Shown here piece by piece: positions 14,970 to 22,456 of a stretch of 26,141 bases of DNA. The position numbers and the translations under genes are program-made. Under the pieces are notes generated by a model that was not told where the DNA came from, searched no databases, and saw only the letters and a program-made list of their open reading frames with translations. How positions within the stretch are numbered: position 1 is the first letter of the stretch; each line of letters starts with the position of its first letter. Location: positions 1 to 26,141 of the forward strand of contig JASGEH010000180.1 of the NCBI GenBank assembly GCA_047606565.1, in the 5' to 3' direction. This DNA is from Comamonas_F sp047606565. GTDB lineage: Bacteria; Pseudomonadota; Gammaproteobacteria; Burkholderiales; Burkholderiaceae_C.

Positions 14970-15893
14970 TCAAGGCCCGCCGGCGAGCGCCTGCCGCAAC
15001 GCCGGGCTCATCGGCATGCTCAGGTTGATGTTGAGGCCCGCAATGGGCTGCATGAACCAGCGCGCGTAGAGCGCGGCCATGTCCGGTGCGGCCAGGACGC
15101 TGCCCAGCGCGGCGTCGACCGCGGCGGCGAAAGCTTGGTCGTCGAGGCGCGTCATCAAGCCGTAGGGTTCGGGCACGTCGAGCGGGTCGGCGGACACCGC
15201 ATAGGCCTCAGGCTGGCCGGACCGGGCGATCAGGGCGCGGATCAGGGCGTCATCCAGCACGGCGGCCGACGCGCGCTCTTGCGTGACGGCGTCGAAGGCC
15301 TCCTGCAACGAGTCGACCGGGATGATGGACAGGTTGAGCCGGCGCTCGCGCCCCAAGCGCCCGATACGGGCGATGTTGACGCTGCCCCGCAGCACGCTCA
15401 CGCTGTGCCCGCGCAGGTCGTCCAGCGTACGCCAGCCGTGGCGGGCCAAGGCCACGTAATGCGGCACGACGTAGAAATACGGCCGCGAGAACAGCACGCT
15501 GCGCTGGCGTTCGGCGGTTTGTGTGCTGGCGCTGCACTCGATGTCGTAGGCCCCGGCATCGAGCATGCGCACACGGCTGCTGGCGGTGATGGGCACGTAA
15601 TGAATGTCGAGCCGGGCCAGGCCGAGCTGGGCCTTGAGGCCTTCGGCGATGCGCTTGCAAATCTCGATCGAGTAGCCAGTGACGACGCCGCGGCTCTCGT
15701 CGCGGTAGGAGAACGGCACGGCGATCCAGTAGCCGATGCGCAGCACGCCGGTGCTGCGCACGGTCTCCAGCGTCGACGCGGCCACGGGAACGGCCATTGC
15801 AGCCATTGCAGCCATTGCGGCAACCGCAGCAAGGCCCCTGAGCCACAGCCCCCACGCGACACGCCGAAGAGAGGGTGGGGCCGGGCGCGTCAC
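14970..15893 (-). CDS. GltI-type amino-acid-binding periplasmic protein, second of a tandem pair
   Basis: 307 residues from a GTG whose last two bases and following A form the stop of the preceding gene (GTGA overlap). A signal peptide with an Ala-Met repeat (AAMAAMAAMA) is followed by the mature start STLETVRSTGVLRIGYW. The type 3 solute-binding fold is seen in GYSIEICKRIAEGLK, YDIECSASTQT, and the C-terminal GLNINLSMPMSPALRQAL, as in glutamate/aspartate-binding GltI. It aligns end to end with the upstream gene product, so the two are paralogues. No ABC permease or ATPase of this class is nearby, so the partner is unknown. A longer upstream reading would run through the preceding gene and is rejected. 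Confidence 0.85.
   Translation of the reverse strand: MTRPAPPSLRRVAWGLWLRGLAAVAAMAAMAAMAVPVAASTLETVRSTGVLRIGYWIAVPFSYRDESRGVVTGYSIEICKRIAEGLKAQLGLARLDIHYVPITASSRVRMLDAGAYDIECSASTQTAERQRSVLFSRPYFYVVPHYVALARHGWRTLDDLRGHSVSVLRGSVNIARIGRLGRERRLNLSIIPVDSLQEAFDAVTQERASAAVLDDALIRALIARSGQPEAYAVSADPLDVPEPYGLMTRLDDQAFAAAVDAALGSVLAAPDMAALYARWFMQPIAGLNINLSMPMSPALRQALAGGP
15793..15819. repeat. Three tandem 9-bp repeats in a signal-peptide coding region
   Basis: GCCATTGCA occurs at 15793-15801 and 15802-15810, and a third copy with one change at 15811-15819. Read on the minus strand it encodes Ala-Met-Ala units in the hydrophobic core of the signal peptide of the second binding protein. Copy-number change would stay in frame and lengthen or shorten the hydrophobic core. 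Confidence 0.7.
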
Positions 15894-16855
15894 TCCTCGT
15901 ACTCCCTGGGATCGCGGAACAGCTCGCGCAACTCGGCCGACATGGGCAAGTCCATGCGCCCGCCGGACGGCGGGATCGGCGACTCGAACCACTTGCGGTA
16001 GATCGCGCCGATCTCGCCGCTGTCGAACACGCCGCGCAACTGGCGGTTGACGGCCTGCTTGAAGGCCAGGTCGCCCGGCGGCATCAGCAGGCCATAGGGC
16101 TCGGGCTGGCTCAGCGCGGCCGCGGACAGGGCGTAGCGCTGCGGATCGTCGGACGCGGCGATCAGCCCGGCCAGCAGGATTTCGTCGGCCACGAAGGCGG
16201 CTGCGCGGCCGCTGGTCACCAGCTCGAAGGCGTCCTTGTAGTCGCGGCTCAGGATGACCGAGATGTTGAGGTTGCCCGCGCGGCTGAGGCTGTGGAGCTG
16301 CTCGACATTGATCGAGCCCGTGGTCGAGACCACGCTGCGCCCGGCCAGGTCGCCCAGGCTGCGCCATTGGTGGCGGCGCAGCGAGACGAAGCGGGTGAGG
16401 GTGACAAAGGTGGGATACGAGAACTCGGCCAGCTTGCGCCGCACGGCGGTGTTGGTGGTGACCCCGCATTCGAGGTCGATGCTGCCGTTGCCCACCAGCA
16501 CGAAGCGCGTGGCCGGGGTCACGGGCACGAAGCGGATGTCGAGCTGCCGCAGCCCCAGGTCGCGCCGCAGGCCGTCGACCACGCGGCGGCACAGATCGAT
16601 CGAATAGCCCAGGACCTGGCCGTCGGCGACATAGGAAAAGGGCGACTCGCTCTGGCGGTGGCCGATCACGATCTGTCCCGTGCGCGCGATGCGCTCGAGC
16701 GTGCTGGCCACGCCGTCCGAGGCGGAAACCGAGCCGGCCCGGGCCAGCGCCGCGCCGCCCAGCGCCAGGGCGGCACCGGCGGCGATCCAGGCCCGCCGCC
16801 GACTCCTGGCAAGGCCGGCCAGCGCCGGCGGTATGGGTACGTTGTCATGGCCCAT
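15890..16855 (-). CDS. GltI-type amino-acid-binding periplasmic protein, first of a tandem pair
   Basis: 321 residues. The N-terminus has SRRRAWIAAGAALALGGAAL, a signal segment with an arginine cluster that loosely resembles a Tat signal but lacks the consensus Phe-Leu. The mature part starts about STLERIARTGQIVIGHRQ and shows YSIDLCRRVVDGLR, IDLECGVTTNT, and the end PPSGGRMDLPMSAELRELF, typical of glutamate/aspartate-type binding proteins. I chose ATG 16855 for its GAGAGGGGG; an ATG 27 bases upstream in frame is an alternative. It begins 50 bases after the diguanylate cyclase stop and overlaps the next gene by four bases, so the three genes are probably cotranscribed. The ligand is not known. 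Confidence 0.87.
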   Translation of the reverse strand: MGHDNVPIPPALAGLARSRRRAWIAAGAALALGGAALARAGSVSASDGVASTLERIARTGQIVIGHRQSESPFSYVADGQVLGYSIDLCRRVVDGLRRDLGLRQLDIRFVPVTPATRFVLVGNGSIDLECGVTTNTAVRRKLAEFSYPTFVTLTRFVSLRRHQWRSLGDLAGRSVVSTTGSINVEQLHSLSRAGNLNISVILSRDYKDAFELVTSGRAAAFVADEILLAGLIAASDDPQRYALSAAALSQPEPYGLLMPPGDLAFKQAVNRQLRGVFDSGEIGAIYRKWFESPIPPSGGRMDLPMSAELRELFRDPREYEE

Positions 16856-16905
16856 CAGATCCCCCTCTCTTTTGACTGGCATTCTGCGAACGCCGGGCCG
16901 CCACG

Positions 16906-18399
16906 TCAATCCGGCAAGGCCTGCGCCTCCCCCATGACCATGCCCTCGGCGTAGAACACATACAGGCTGCGGCCGGCGCGCTTGCCCGCATACAGCGCAA
17001 TGTCGGCGTGCCGCAGCAGGTCGTACGGCGTGCGCCCGTCGCCCGGCGCGCTGGCGATGCCCACGCTGGTGCCGATGCACAACACGTGGCCCTGGATCAT
17101 GAAGGGCTGCGACAGGGCCTCGATCAGCCCCGAGGCCAGCCGGCTGGCCTCGCTGCGGGCATCGGACTCGACGCGCTGGAGGATGACGAATTCATCGCCG
17201 CCCAAGCGCGCCACCACGTCGCCCGGCCGCAGCAGCGCGCGCACGCGCTCGGCCATGGCCGCCAGCAGCAGGTCGCCCATGGCATGACCATAGCCGTCGT
17301 TGACGGCCTTGAAATGGTCCAGATCAAACAGCAGCAGATTGACCCAAGCCCCGGTCGGCAACGCCTCGACGGCCTCGCCCAGCGCCCGGTTGAAGAAAGC
17401 GCGGTTGGGCAGGCCGGTCAGCGCGTCGTGGTGCGCGAGGTGGTCCAGCCGCAGGGCGGTCTGCCGCACACCCTGCAGCTGCGCGCGCTCGGCCACCGCT
17501 TCGCGCAGCGTCTCGATGGCGGCGGCCAGGCGGCCGATCTCGTCGTCGCGTTCGCGATAGGGCGTGGGGGTGCCAGTGTCGTTGCGCGCGATGCGCGTGA
17601 TCGCCGCGATCAGCGCCGGCATGGGCCGCAGCAGCCGGCGCATCAGCACGGCGATGAAGCCGCCCGCCACGAACAGCACCGCCAGCAGCGCCAACAAGGC
17701 GTTGCGCACCAGGGCCTGGCGAGTTTCATAGAGTTCCGCCTTGCGGCCGATGGACGACACCACCACGCTCAGCAACTGCCCCGAAGGGGCCACCACGGGC
17801 AGCACGCTCACGAAATGCTTGGCCCCGCCGATGCGGGCGAATCCGACCCGCAGGTGCGCGGGCCGGCCGTGCGGCAGCACGCCGTCGTCCGGATCGCTCA
17901 GCACCGCGCCCGGTTCACTCCCGAAGGAATCGGCCATCACCATCAGCAGCGGAGATTCGGTACCCCCGGCTGGCTGGGGGCGCAGCAGCCAGATCCTCTG
18001 CCGGGTCTGGGCGGCCGCCTGCGCCAGCACGTCGACCGGGCTGAAGCCGGTGTCCAGGATCGACTCGGGATCGCCCAGCGGACGCTCGGTGACGATGCGG
18101 AGGATCTGGCCGCGCGCGTCGGTCTCGACAGCCACGAAGGTGTAGACGCGGCGGATGGCGGCGCTGGCGATCTGCGCATTCATCTCGGCCTGGCGCCCCC
18201 ATTGCTGGCGCAGGCTGCGTTCGAGCATGAGCAGCCCGACGGCCGCGCCCAGCCCATACGCCAGGACGAAGCCCACCAGCATGAAGGCCACCACCTTGCC
18301 CTGCAGCGAATGGCGCCAGCCCGGCGGGCGAGCGGCATCCGCCGCTCCGGCGTCCGGCGGGGCGCGTTGAACATCGTCGACGGCTGCGGGCTGTTTCAT
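16906..18399 (-). CDS. Membrane-anchored diguanylate cyclase (sensor-HAMP-GGDEF)
   Basis: 497 residues. Order: membrane helix 36-59, periplasmic sensory region about 60-230 (Cache-like, with TDARGQILRIV), second helix 233-255, HAMP-like linker to about 308, then GGDEF domain 325-485. The active motif GGDEF is at 400-404 and the inhibitory I-site RPGD at 391-394, five residues before it, so it should make c-di-GMP from two GTP with product inhibition. No EAL domain is present. A strong GGGAGGA lies very close to the ATG (about two bases from its core). Two periplasmic amino-acid-binding proteins follow in the same direction, which suggests that this enzyme may sense their ligand in the periplasm. 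Confidence 0.93.
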   Translation of the reverse strand: MKQPAAVDDVQRAPPDAGAADAARPPGWRHSLQGKVVAFMLVGFVLAYGLGAAVGLLMLERSLRQQWGRQAEMNAQIASAAIRRVYTFVAVETDARGQILRIVTERPLGDPESILDTGFSPVDVLAQAAAQTRQRIWLLRPQPAGGTESPLLMVMADSFGSEPGAVLSDPDDGVLPHGRPAHLRVGFARIGGAKHFVSVLPVVAPSGQLLSVVVSSIGRKAELYETRQALVRNALLALLAVLFVAGGFIAVLMRRLLRPMPALIAAITRIARNDTGTPTPYRERDDEIGRLAAAIETLREAVAERAQLQGVRQTALRLDHLAHHDALTGLPNRAFFNRALGEAVEALPTGAWVNLLLFDLDHFKAVNDGYGHAMGDLLLAAMAERVRALLRPGDVVARLGGDEFVILQRVESDARSEASRLASGLIEALSQPFMIQGHVLCIGTSVGIASAPGDGRTPYDLLRHADIALYAGKRAGRSLYVFYAEGMVMGEAQALPD

Positions 18400-18411
18400 G
18401 TCCTCCCTTTA

Positions 18412-18444
18412 CACGGGTCATGGCCCGTGCGCGCCCCTCGGGGC
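18412..18444. promoter_or_regulatory. Two adjacent hairpins in the diguanylate cyclase leader
   Basis: CACGGG (18412-18417) pairs with CCCGTG (18424-18429) across a 6-base loop, and GCCCC (18433-18437) pairs with GGGGC (18440-18444). In the minus-strand mRNA these lie just before the ribosome binding site of the cyclase gene. They could restrain translation or mark the end of read-through from the upstream symporter gene. They do not match a riboswitch I can recognise. The rest of the 18400-18600 spacer shows only a weaker CACCC/GGGTG pairing at 18496-18513 and no clear promoter. Confidence 0.35.
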
Positions 18445-18600
18445 CCACGGTCATGCGGCCGCCCCTGACGCGACCCGATCCGCCGCATACGCTACCACCC
18501 CGTTTATCGGGTGATCCTACTACGCCGCAGTCCCTCCCTGTCCTGGCAGCAGGCTATCCTTCATCCGTGCAGACGTGGGCATCCGCCGCGCAGGGCCGAA

Positions 18601-19902
18601 TCAGGTGCGCGCCGGATGCCCACCGCGCTCGCGTATCGACAGCGCCGCCAGCAGGCCCAGCGCCACGCCGAACATCACGTAATAGGCCGGCGACATGGGC
18701 GAACCGGTGGCACGGATCAGCCAGGTGACGATGAACTGCGCGAAGCCGCCGAACACCATCACCGCGACGTTGTAGGCGATGGACATGCCGACCGAGCGCA
18801 CGTCGGCCGGGAACAGTTCGGCAACCACGGTCGAAAAGACGCCGAAGAAAGCCGCCACGAAGACGCAGATGACCAGTTGCACCGTCAGCAGCCGACCGAT
18901 GCCGGGCGCGTCGATCAGCCACGCGTACAGCGGATAGATCACCAGCAGGTAGCCTAGCAGCGAGCCGATCAGCAGCGGCCGGCGGCCGATGCGGTCGGAC
19001 CAGGCACCCATGAAGGGCGTGAGCACCACCATCAGCGCGGCGCCCGCCATCTGCACCCGGAAGGTGTCGTGCAGCGGCAGCTTGAGCGTGACGGTGGAGA
19101 AGGTCACCAGATAGGTGAAGGTGATGTAGACCGACACCGTGCACGTCACCACCAGGCCCATGCCGGCCAGCGTTGCGCGGGCATGGGTGCGCAGCATCTC
19201 GACCACGCCCACCTGGCGCACCGTGCCGGCGGCCCGGGCCGCCTGCAGTTGCCGGAAGACCTCGGGCTCCTCGACATTGCGGCGGATATAGAGCGCCACC
19301 GGCACGATCAGCAGGCCGAAGGCGAACGGCAGGCGCCAGGCCCAGTCCATCAGTTCCTGCTGCGTGAAAAGGTCGGTGATCAGGGTGCCAATGGCCGCGC
19401 CAATCAGCAGGGCCACCATCTGCCCGGTCATCTGCCAGGCGCCATAGAAGCCGCGTCGCCCGGGCGGGGCCAGCTCGATCAGCAAGGCCGTCGAGGTGCC
19501 GAACTCGCCGCCCGCCGCGAAGCCCTGCAGCAACCGTGCCAGCACGATGAACAGCGGCGCCAGCACGCCCACGGCGGCGTAGGTCGGCGCCAGCGTGATC
19601 AGGGCGATCGCCAGCGCCATCAGCCCGGTGACCAGCACCATGGCGGCCTTACGGCCCCGGCGGTCGCCGTACAGACCCAGCACGATGCCGCCGACCGGGC
19701 GCATGAAGAAGCCGACGCCAAAGACCGCCGTGGTCAGCAGGATCTGGTTGATGTTGTCGTCGGGGTCGGCCGGGTTGCTGGGGAAGAACAACTTGGCGAC
19801 GATCGGCGTCATGAAGGCGAAGACCAGGAAGTCGTACCACTCCAGCGCATTGCCGATGACGGCCGCCAGAATGCTGCGTTTGGGAACGGCGGGGTGTTGC
19901 AC
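18601..19902 (-). CDS. MFS transporter, metabolite:H+ symporter (MHS) family
   Basis: 433 residues with about 12 membrane helices. The N-terminal IGNALEWYDFLVFAF (16-30) and the helix 2-3 loop GDRRGRK (79-85), with ARLLQGFAAGGEFGTSTALL further on, are hallmarks of the MHS family (ProP, KgtP, ShiA relatives). Members import organic acids or zwitterions with protons. The start is a GTG; AAAGGA about ten bases upstream is a plausible ribosome binding site and no closer ATG exists. It diverges from an ArgE-type gene across 182 bases, and the diguanylate cyclase lies 200 bases downstream on the same strand. The substrate cannot be told from sequence. Confidence 0.9.
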   Translation of the reverse strand: MQHPAVPKRSILAAVIGNALEWYDFLVFAFMTPIVAKLFFPSNPADPDDNINQILLTTAVFGVGFFMRPVGGIVLGLYGDRRGRKAAMVLVTGLMALAIALITLAPTYAAVGVLAPLFIVLARLLQGFAAGGEFGTSTALLIELAPPGRRGFYGAWQMTGQMVALLIGAAIGTLITDLFTQQELMDWAWRLPFAFGLLIVPVALYIRRNVEEPEVFRQLQAARAAGTVRQVGVVEMLRTHARATLAGMGLVVTCTVSVYITFTYLVTFSTVTLKLPLHDTFRVQMAGAALMVVLTPFMGAWSDRIGRRPLLIGSLLGYLLVIYPLYAWLIDAPGIGRLLTVQLVICVFVAAFFGVFSTVVAELFPADVRSVGMSIAYNVAVMVFGGFAQFIVTWLIRATGSPMSPAYYVMFGVALGLLAALSIRERGGHPART

Positions 19903-20020
19903 GGGGAAGAAATCCTTTGCGTCGAGGGAATGGCGGGGCGCATGATACCGGAGCCCTATTCCACGGCATCTTGCAGCTCCTGAAACGGAAGCAAACCATA
20001 TGCCAGCGGTCCGCCCGCAA

Positions 20021-20034
20021 CGCCCGCGCGGGCG
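20021..20034. promoter_or_regulatory. 14-bp perfect palindrome between divergent symporter and argE genes
   Basis: CGCCCGCGCGGGCG at 20021-20034 is a perfect palindrome in the 182-base intergenic region. Flanking CCGCCCG (20011-20017) and CGGGCGG (20029-20035) also pair. TAAACT at 20046-20051 is a possible -10 for the argE-type gene. High GC makes chance palindromes likely, so this is a weak candidate operator or hairpin. Confidence 0.25.
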
Positions 20035-20084
20035 GGCCGCGCGCGTAAACTGCCCGTCTTCGACCGCTTTTCCGGATGCTTGCC

Positions 20085-21245
20085 ATGACCACCCGCTCCT
20101 GGCTGGAACAACTGGTGTCCTTCGACACCACCAGCCGCAACTCCAACCTCGCCCTGATCGAAGCCGTGCGCGACGCGCTGGCCGGCCACGGCGTCGCAGC
20201 CGAACTGATCCGCTCGCCCGCGGGCGACAAGGCCAACCTGTTCGCCACCCTGCCCGCCCACGACGGCGGCACGCAGGGCGGCATCATCCTCTCGGGCCAC
20301 ACCGACGTGGTGCCCGTGGACGGCCAGCACTGGCACTCCGACCCCTTCGTGCTGACCGAGCGCGACGGCCGCCTGCACGGCCGGGGCGCGGCCGACATGA
20401 AGGGCTTCATCGCCGCCGCGCTGGCGCTGGTGCCCGAATTCCTGGCCATGAAGCGCGCCAGACCCATCCACCTGGCCCTGTCCTACGACGAGGAAGTCGG
20501 CTGCGCCGGCGCGCCGGTGATGCTGGCCGAGCTCAAGCGGCGCGGCCTGCGCGCCGACGGCTGCGTGGTCGGCGAGCCGACCGGCATGCAGGTGGTGGTG
20601 GCGCACAAGGGCATCAACCTGTTCCGCTGCCGGGTGCACGGCAAGGCCGCGCATTCGTCGCTCACGCCACGCGGCTGCAACGCCATCGAATACGCGGCGC
20701 GGCTGATCTGCCGCATCCGCGACATCGCCGACCAGTACAAGGCCAACGGCCCCTACGACACCTTCTACGACGTCCCCTTCACCACCCTGACGACCAACCA
20801 GATCAGCGGCGGCATCGCGGTCAACACCATCCCCGAGCTGTGCGAGTTCGCCTACGAATTCCGCAACCTGCCCGGCCTCTCGCCCGAACGCATCCAGGCC
20901 GAGGTCGAGCAGTACGTGCAAGACGACCTGCTGCCGCGCATGCGCCAGGAATACGCCGAGGCCCGCGTGGAGATCGAGACCGGCGCCTCCGCCCCTGCGC
21001 TGGAGACCTCGGAGCAAGAGGCCATCACCCAGCTGGTGCGCGCCCTGACCGCTGACACGGCCACCCGCAAGGTGGCCTACGGCACCGAAGGCGGCCTGTT
21101 CCAGAACGCCGGCATCCCGACCGTGGTCTGCGGGCCGGGCTACATCGAGCAGGCCCACAAGCCCGATGAGTTCGTCGAGATCGCGCAACTCGACGCCTGC
21201 GAGAACTTCCTGCGCAAGCTCGGCCGTTCACTGGTCCTGGCCTGA
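20085..21245 (+). CDS. argE: Acetylornithine deacetylase-type M20 metallohydrolase
   Basis: 386 residues, the usual ArgE length. Metal ligands of the M20 family are in place: His72 and Asp74 in SGHTDVVPVDGQHW, bridging Asp104 in GRGAADMKGF, catalytic Glu136 and Glu137 in YDEEVGCAGA, Glu164 in VVGEPTGMQ, and a C-terminal His in GYIEQAHKPDEF. ArgE removes acetate from N-acetylornithine in arginine synthesis; related M20 enzymes act on other N-acyl amino acids. I prefer ATG 20085 over ATG 20076 because it gives the family N-terminus MTTRSWLEQLVSFDTTSRNS. The gene stands alone, not with other arg genes, and its last 18 bases overlap the convergent repressor gene. Confidence 0.87.
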   Translation: MTTRSWLEQLVSFDTTSRNSNLALIEAVRDALAGHGVAAELIRSPAGDKANLFATLPAHDGGTQGGIILSGHTDVVPVDGQHWHSDPFVLTERDGRLHGRGAADMKGFIAAALALVPEFLAMKRARPIHLALSYDEEVGCAGAPVMLAELKRRGLRADGCVVGEPTGMQVVVAHKGINLFRCRVHGKAAHSSLTPRGCNAIEYAARLICRIRDIADQYKANGPYDTFYDVPFTTLTTNQISGGIAVNTIPELCEFAYEFRNLPGLSPERIQAEVEQYVQDDLLPRMRQEYAEARVEIETGASAPALETSEQEAITQLVRALTADTATRKVAYGTEGGLFQNAGIPTVVCGPGYIEQAHKPDEFVEIAQLDACENFLRKLGRSLVLA

Positions 21246-22292
21246 CGGCGCCGCCACGCTGGCGCGCCACTGCCAGTCCACCGCCAGCACCGCGCCCGGT
21301 GGCGGCCCCTGGCCGTCGAGCGCCGCCAGCAACTGGGCCGCAGCCAGCTCGCCCAGCCGCCGGTTGTCCACCCGCCCGCTGGTGAGGGCCGGGCGCAGCC
21401 GCGAGACCACGCGCAAGTCGTCGAAACCCGTCAGCGACACCTGGCCGGGAATGTCGATGCCGGCCTTCTGCGCCGCGAAGAACGCGCCCAGCGCCAGCTC
21501 GTCGTTGCCGCAGACCACCACGCTCGGCGGCGCGGGCCGGGCCATCAGCCGCAAAAAGGCCTGCTCGCCAAAGTCGATGCCGGCGCCGCTTTCCTGAATC
21601 TCGAAGACGCAGTCCGCCGCGCCGCCCATCGCCGCGACGGCCGCGACCGCCTCGCGGATGCCCGCCAGGCGGGCCGCCACGCGGTCGTTGTCGCGCTGCG
21701 GCTGCACGATGACGCCCAGCCGGCGGTGGCCCAGTCCGAGCAGGTGCCGCGTCAGCTCGCCAAAGGCGGCGCGGTGGTCGACGCCGATGCAGGGGTGCGG
21801 CGTGCCGGCGCGCCAGCTGTAGAGCACCACGTAGGGCAGGCCGCGCGCGCGCAGCAGTTCGTACAGGCGCGGGTCCTGCGTCTCGCCGACCAGCGCCAGC
21901 GCCTCGATGCCGCGCCCGACCATGATCTGCGCCTCCTCCAGCGCCACCGCCAGGTCGTAGTTGGAGCAGCCGATCAGCACGTTCATGCCGTGCCCGCGCA
22001 GCACGCGCTGCAAGCCCTCGGCCTGGTGCGCAAAGACTTCGTTGTCCATGGTGGGCAGCAGCAGCCCGATCAGCCGCGAACGGCTGGAGGCCAGCGCACG
22101 CCCGCTCTCGTTGGGAATCCACCCCAGCGCCGCGATCGCCGCCTGCACGCGCTCGCGCACCTCGGGCGTCACCTTCTGCGGCGTGTTGATGACGCGCGAA
22201 ACCGTGGCCGTGGAGACGCCTGCGGCCTGCGCCACTTCGCGCAGGCCCGGCCGCGCGTCACGGCGCCGCGGCGCCCTCTGGGTCGATGACAA
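21228..22292 (-). CDS. LacI/GalR-family transcriptional repressor
   Basis: 354 residues from a TTG start. The N-terminal helix-turn-helix is LREVAQAAGVSTATVSRVIN (17-36), followed by the hinge GRALASSRSRLIGLLLP and a periplasmic-binding-protein-like effector domain with GFDDLRVVSRLRPALT near the end. I chose TTG 22292 because AAAGGAAG stands seven bases upstream and the length fits the family. A GTG at 22310 is possible, but the ATG at 22403 falls inside the operator palindrome and is rejected. It diverges from the lyase and transporter genes and probably represses them and itself until a sugar acid or related metabolite binds. The 3' end overlaps argE by 18 bases. Confidence 0.92.
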   Translation of the reverse strand: MSSTQRAPRRRDARPGLREVAQAAGVSTATVSRVINTPQKVTPEVRERVQAAIAALGWIPNESGRALASSRSRLIGLLLPTMDNEVFAHQAEGLQRVLRGHGMNVLIGCSNYDLAVALEEAQIMVGRGIEALALVGETQDPRLYELLRARGLPYVVLYSWRAGTPHPCIGVDHRAAFGELTRHLLGLGHRRLGVIVQPQRDNDRVAARLAGIREAVAAVAAMGGAADCVFEIQESGAGIDFGEQAFLRLMARPAPPSVVVCGNDELALGAFFAAQKAGIDIPGQVSLTGFDDLRVVSRLRPALTSGRVDNRRLGELAAAQLLAALDGQGPPPGAVLAVDWQWRASVAAPSGQDQ

Positions 22293-22375
22293 CTTGCTGC
22301 TTCCTTTCACTGCCAGCTTCCCGGCACGGGGACCCGCGCCCCGCACGCTAATGCACTTTCCAATCCGCCCATCAT

Positions 22376-22389
22376 CCGGGATAACCCGG
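22376..22389. repeat. Short inverted repeat CCGGG-ATAA-CCCGG in the repressor promoter region
   Basis: CCGGG (22376-22380) and CCCGG (22385-22389) pair around ATAA, 15 bases from the LacI-type operator on the repressor side. It could overlap the repressor gene promoter (minus-strand GGTTAT as a weak -10). No function is established. Confidence 0.25.
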
Positions 22390-22403
22390 TGAACGAATGG
22401 CAT

Positions 22404-22415
22404 GTAAACGTTTAC
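22404..22415. promoter_or_regulatory. LacI-family operator, perfect palindrome GTAAACGTTTAC
   Basis: A perfect 12-bp palindrome with central CG, the form bound by LacI/GalR-family repressors. It lies between the divergent repressor gene and the lyase gene, 42 bases before the lyase ATG, where a bound repressor would block both promoters. The AT-rich core stands out in GC-rich surroundings. Confidence 0.78.
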
Positions 22416-22456
22416 TCTCGCACTTTTCCGTCATTTCTGCATCTTGCGGAGGCTGC

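Noticed and set aside
12685..15069. Plus-strand frame of 794 codons over the permease genes
   Set aside because: Arg/Pro-rich shadow of the two permease genes, which have clear membrane helices in their own frames.
14970..16592. Extended reading of the second binding protein to 540 residues
   Set aside because: The extra 230 residues overlap the first binding-protein gene and are Arg/Pro-rich; the GTG at 15893 is followed by a clear signal peptide.
15890..16855. Tat export signal on the first binding protein (SRRRAW)
   Set aside because: The arginine pair is present, but the consensus hydrophobic residues after it are missing; a Sec signal is more likely.
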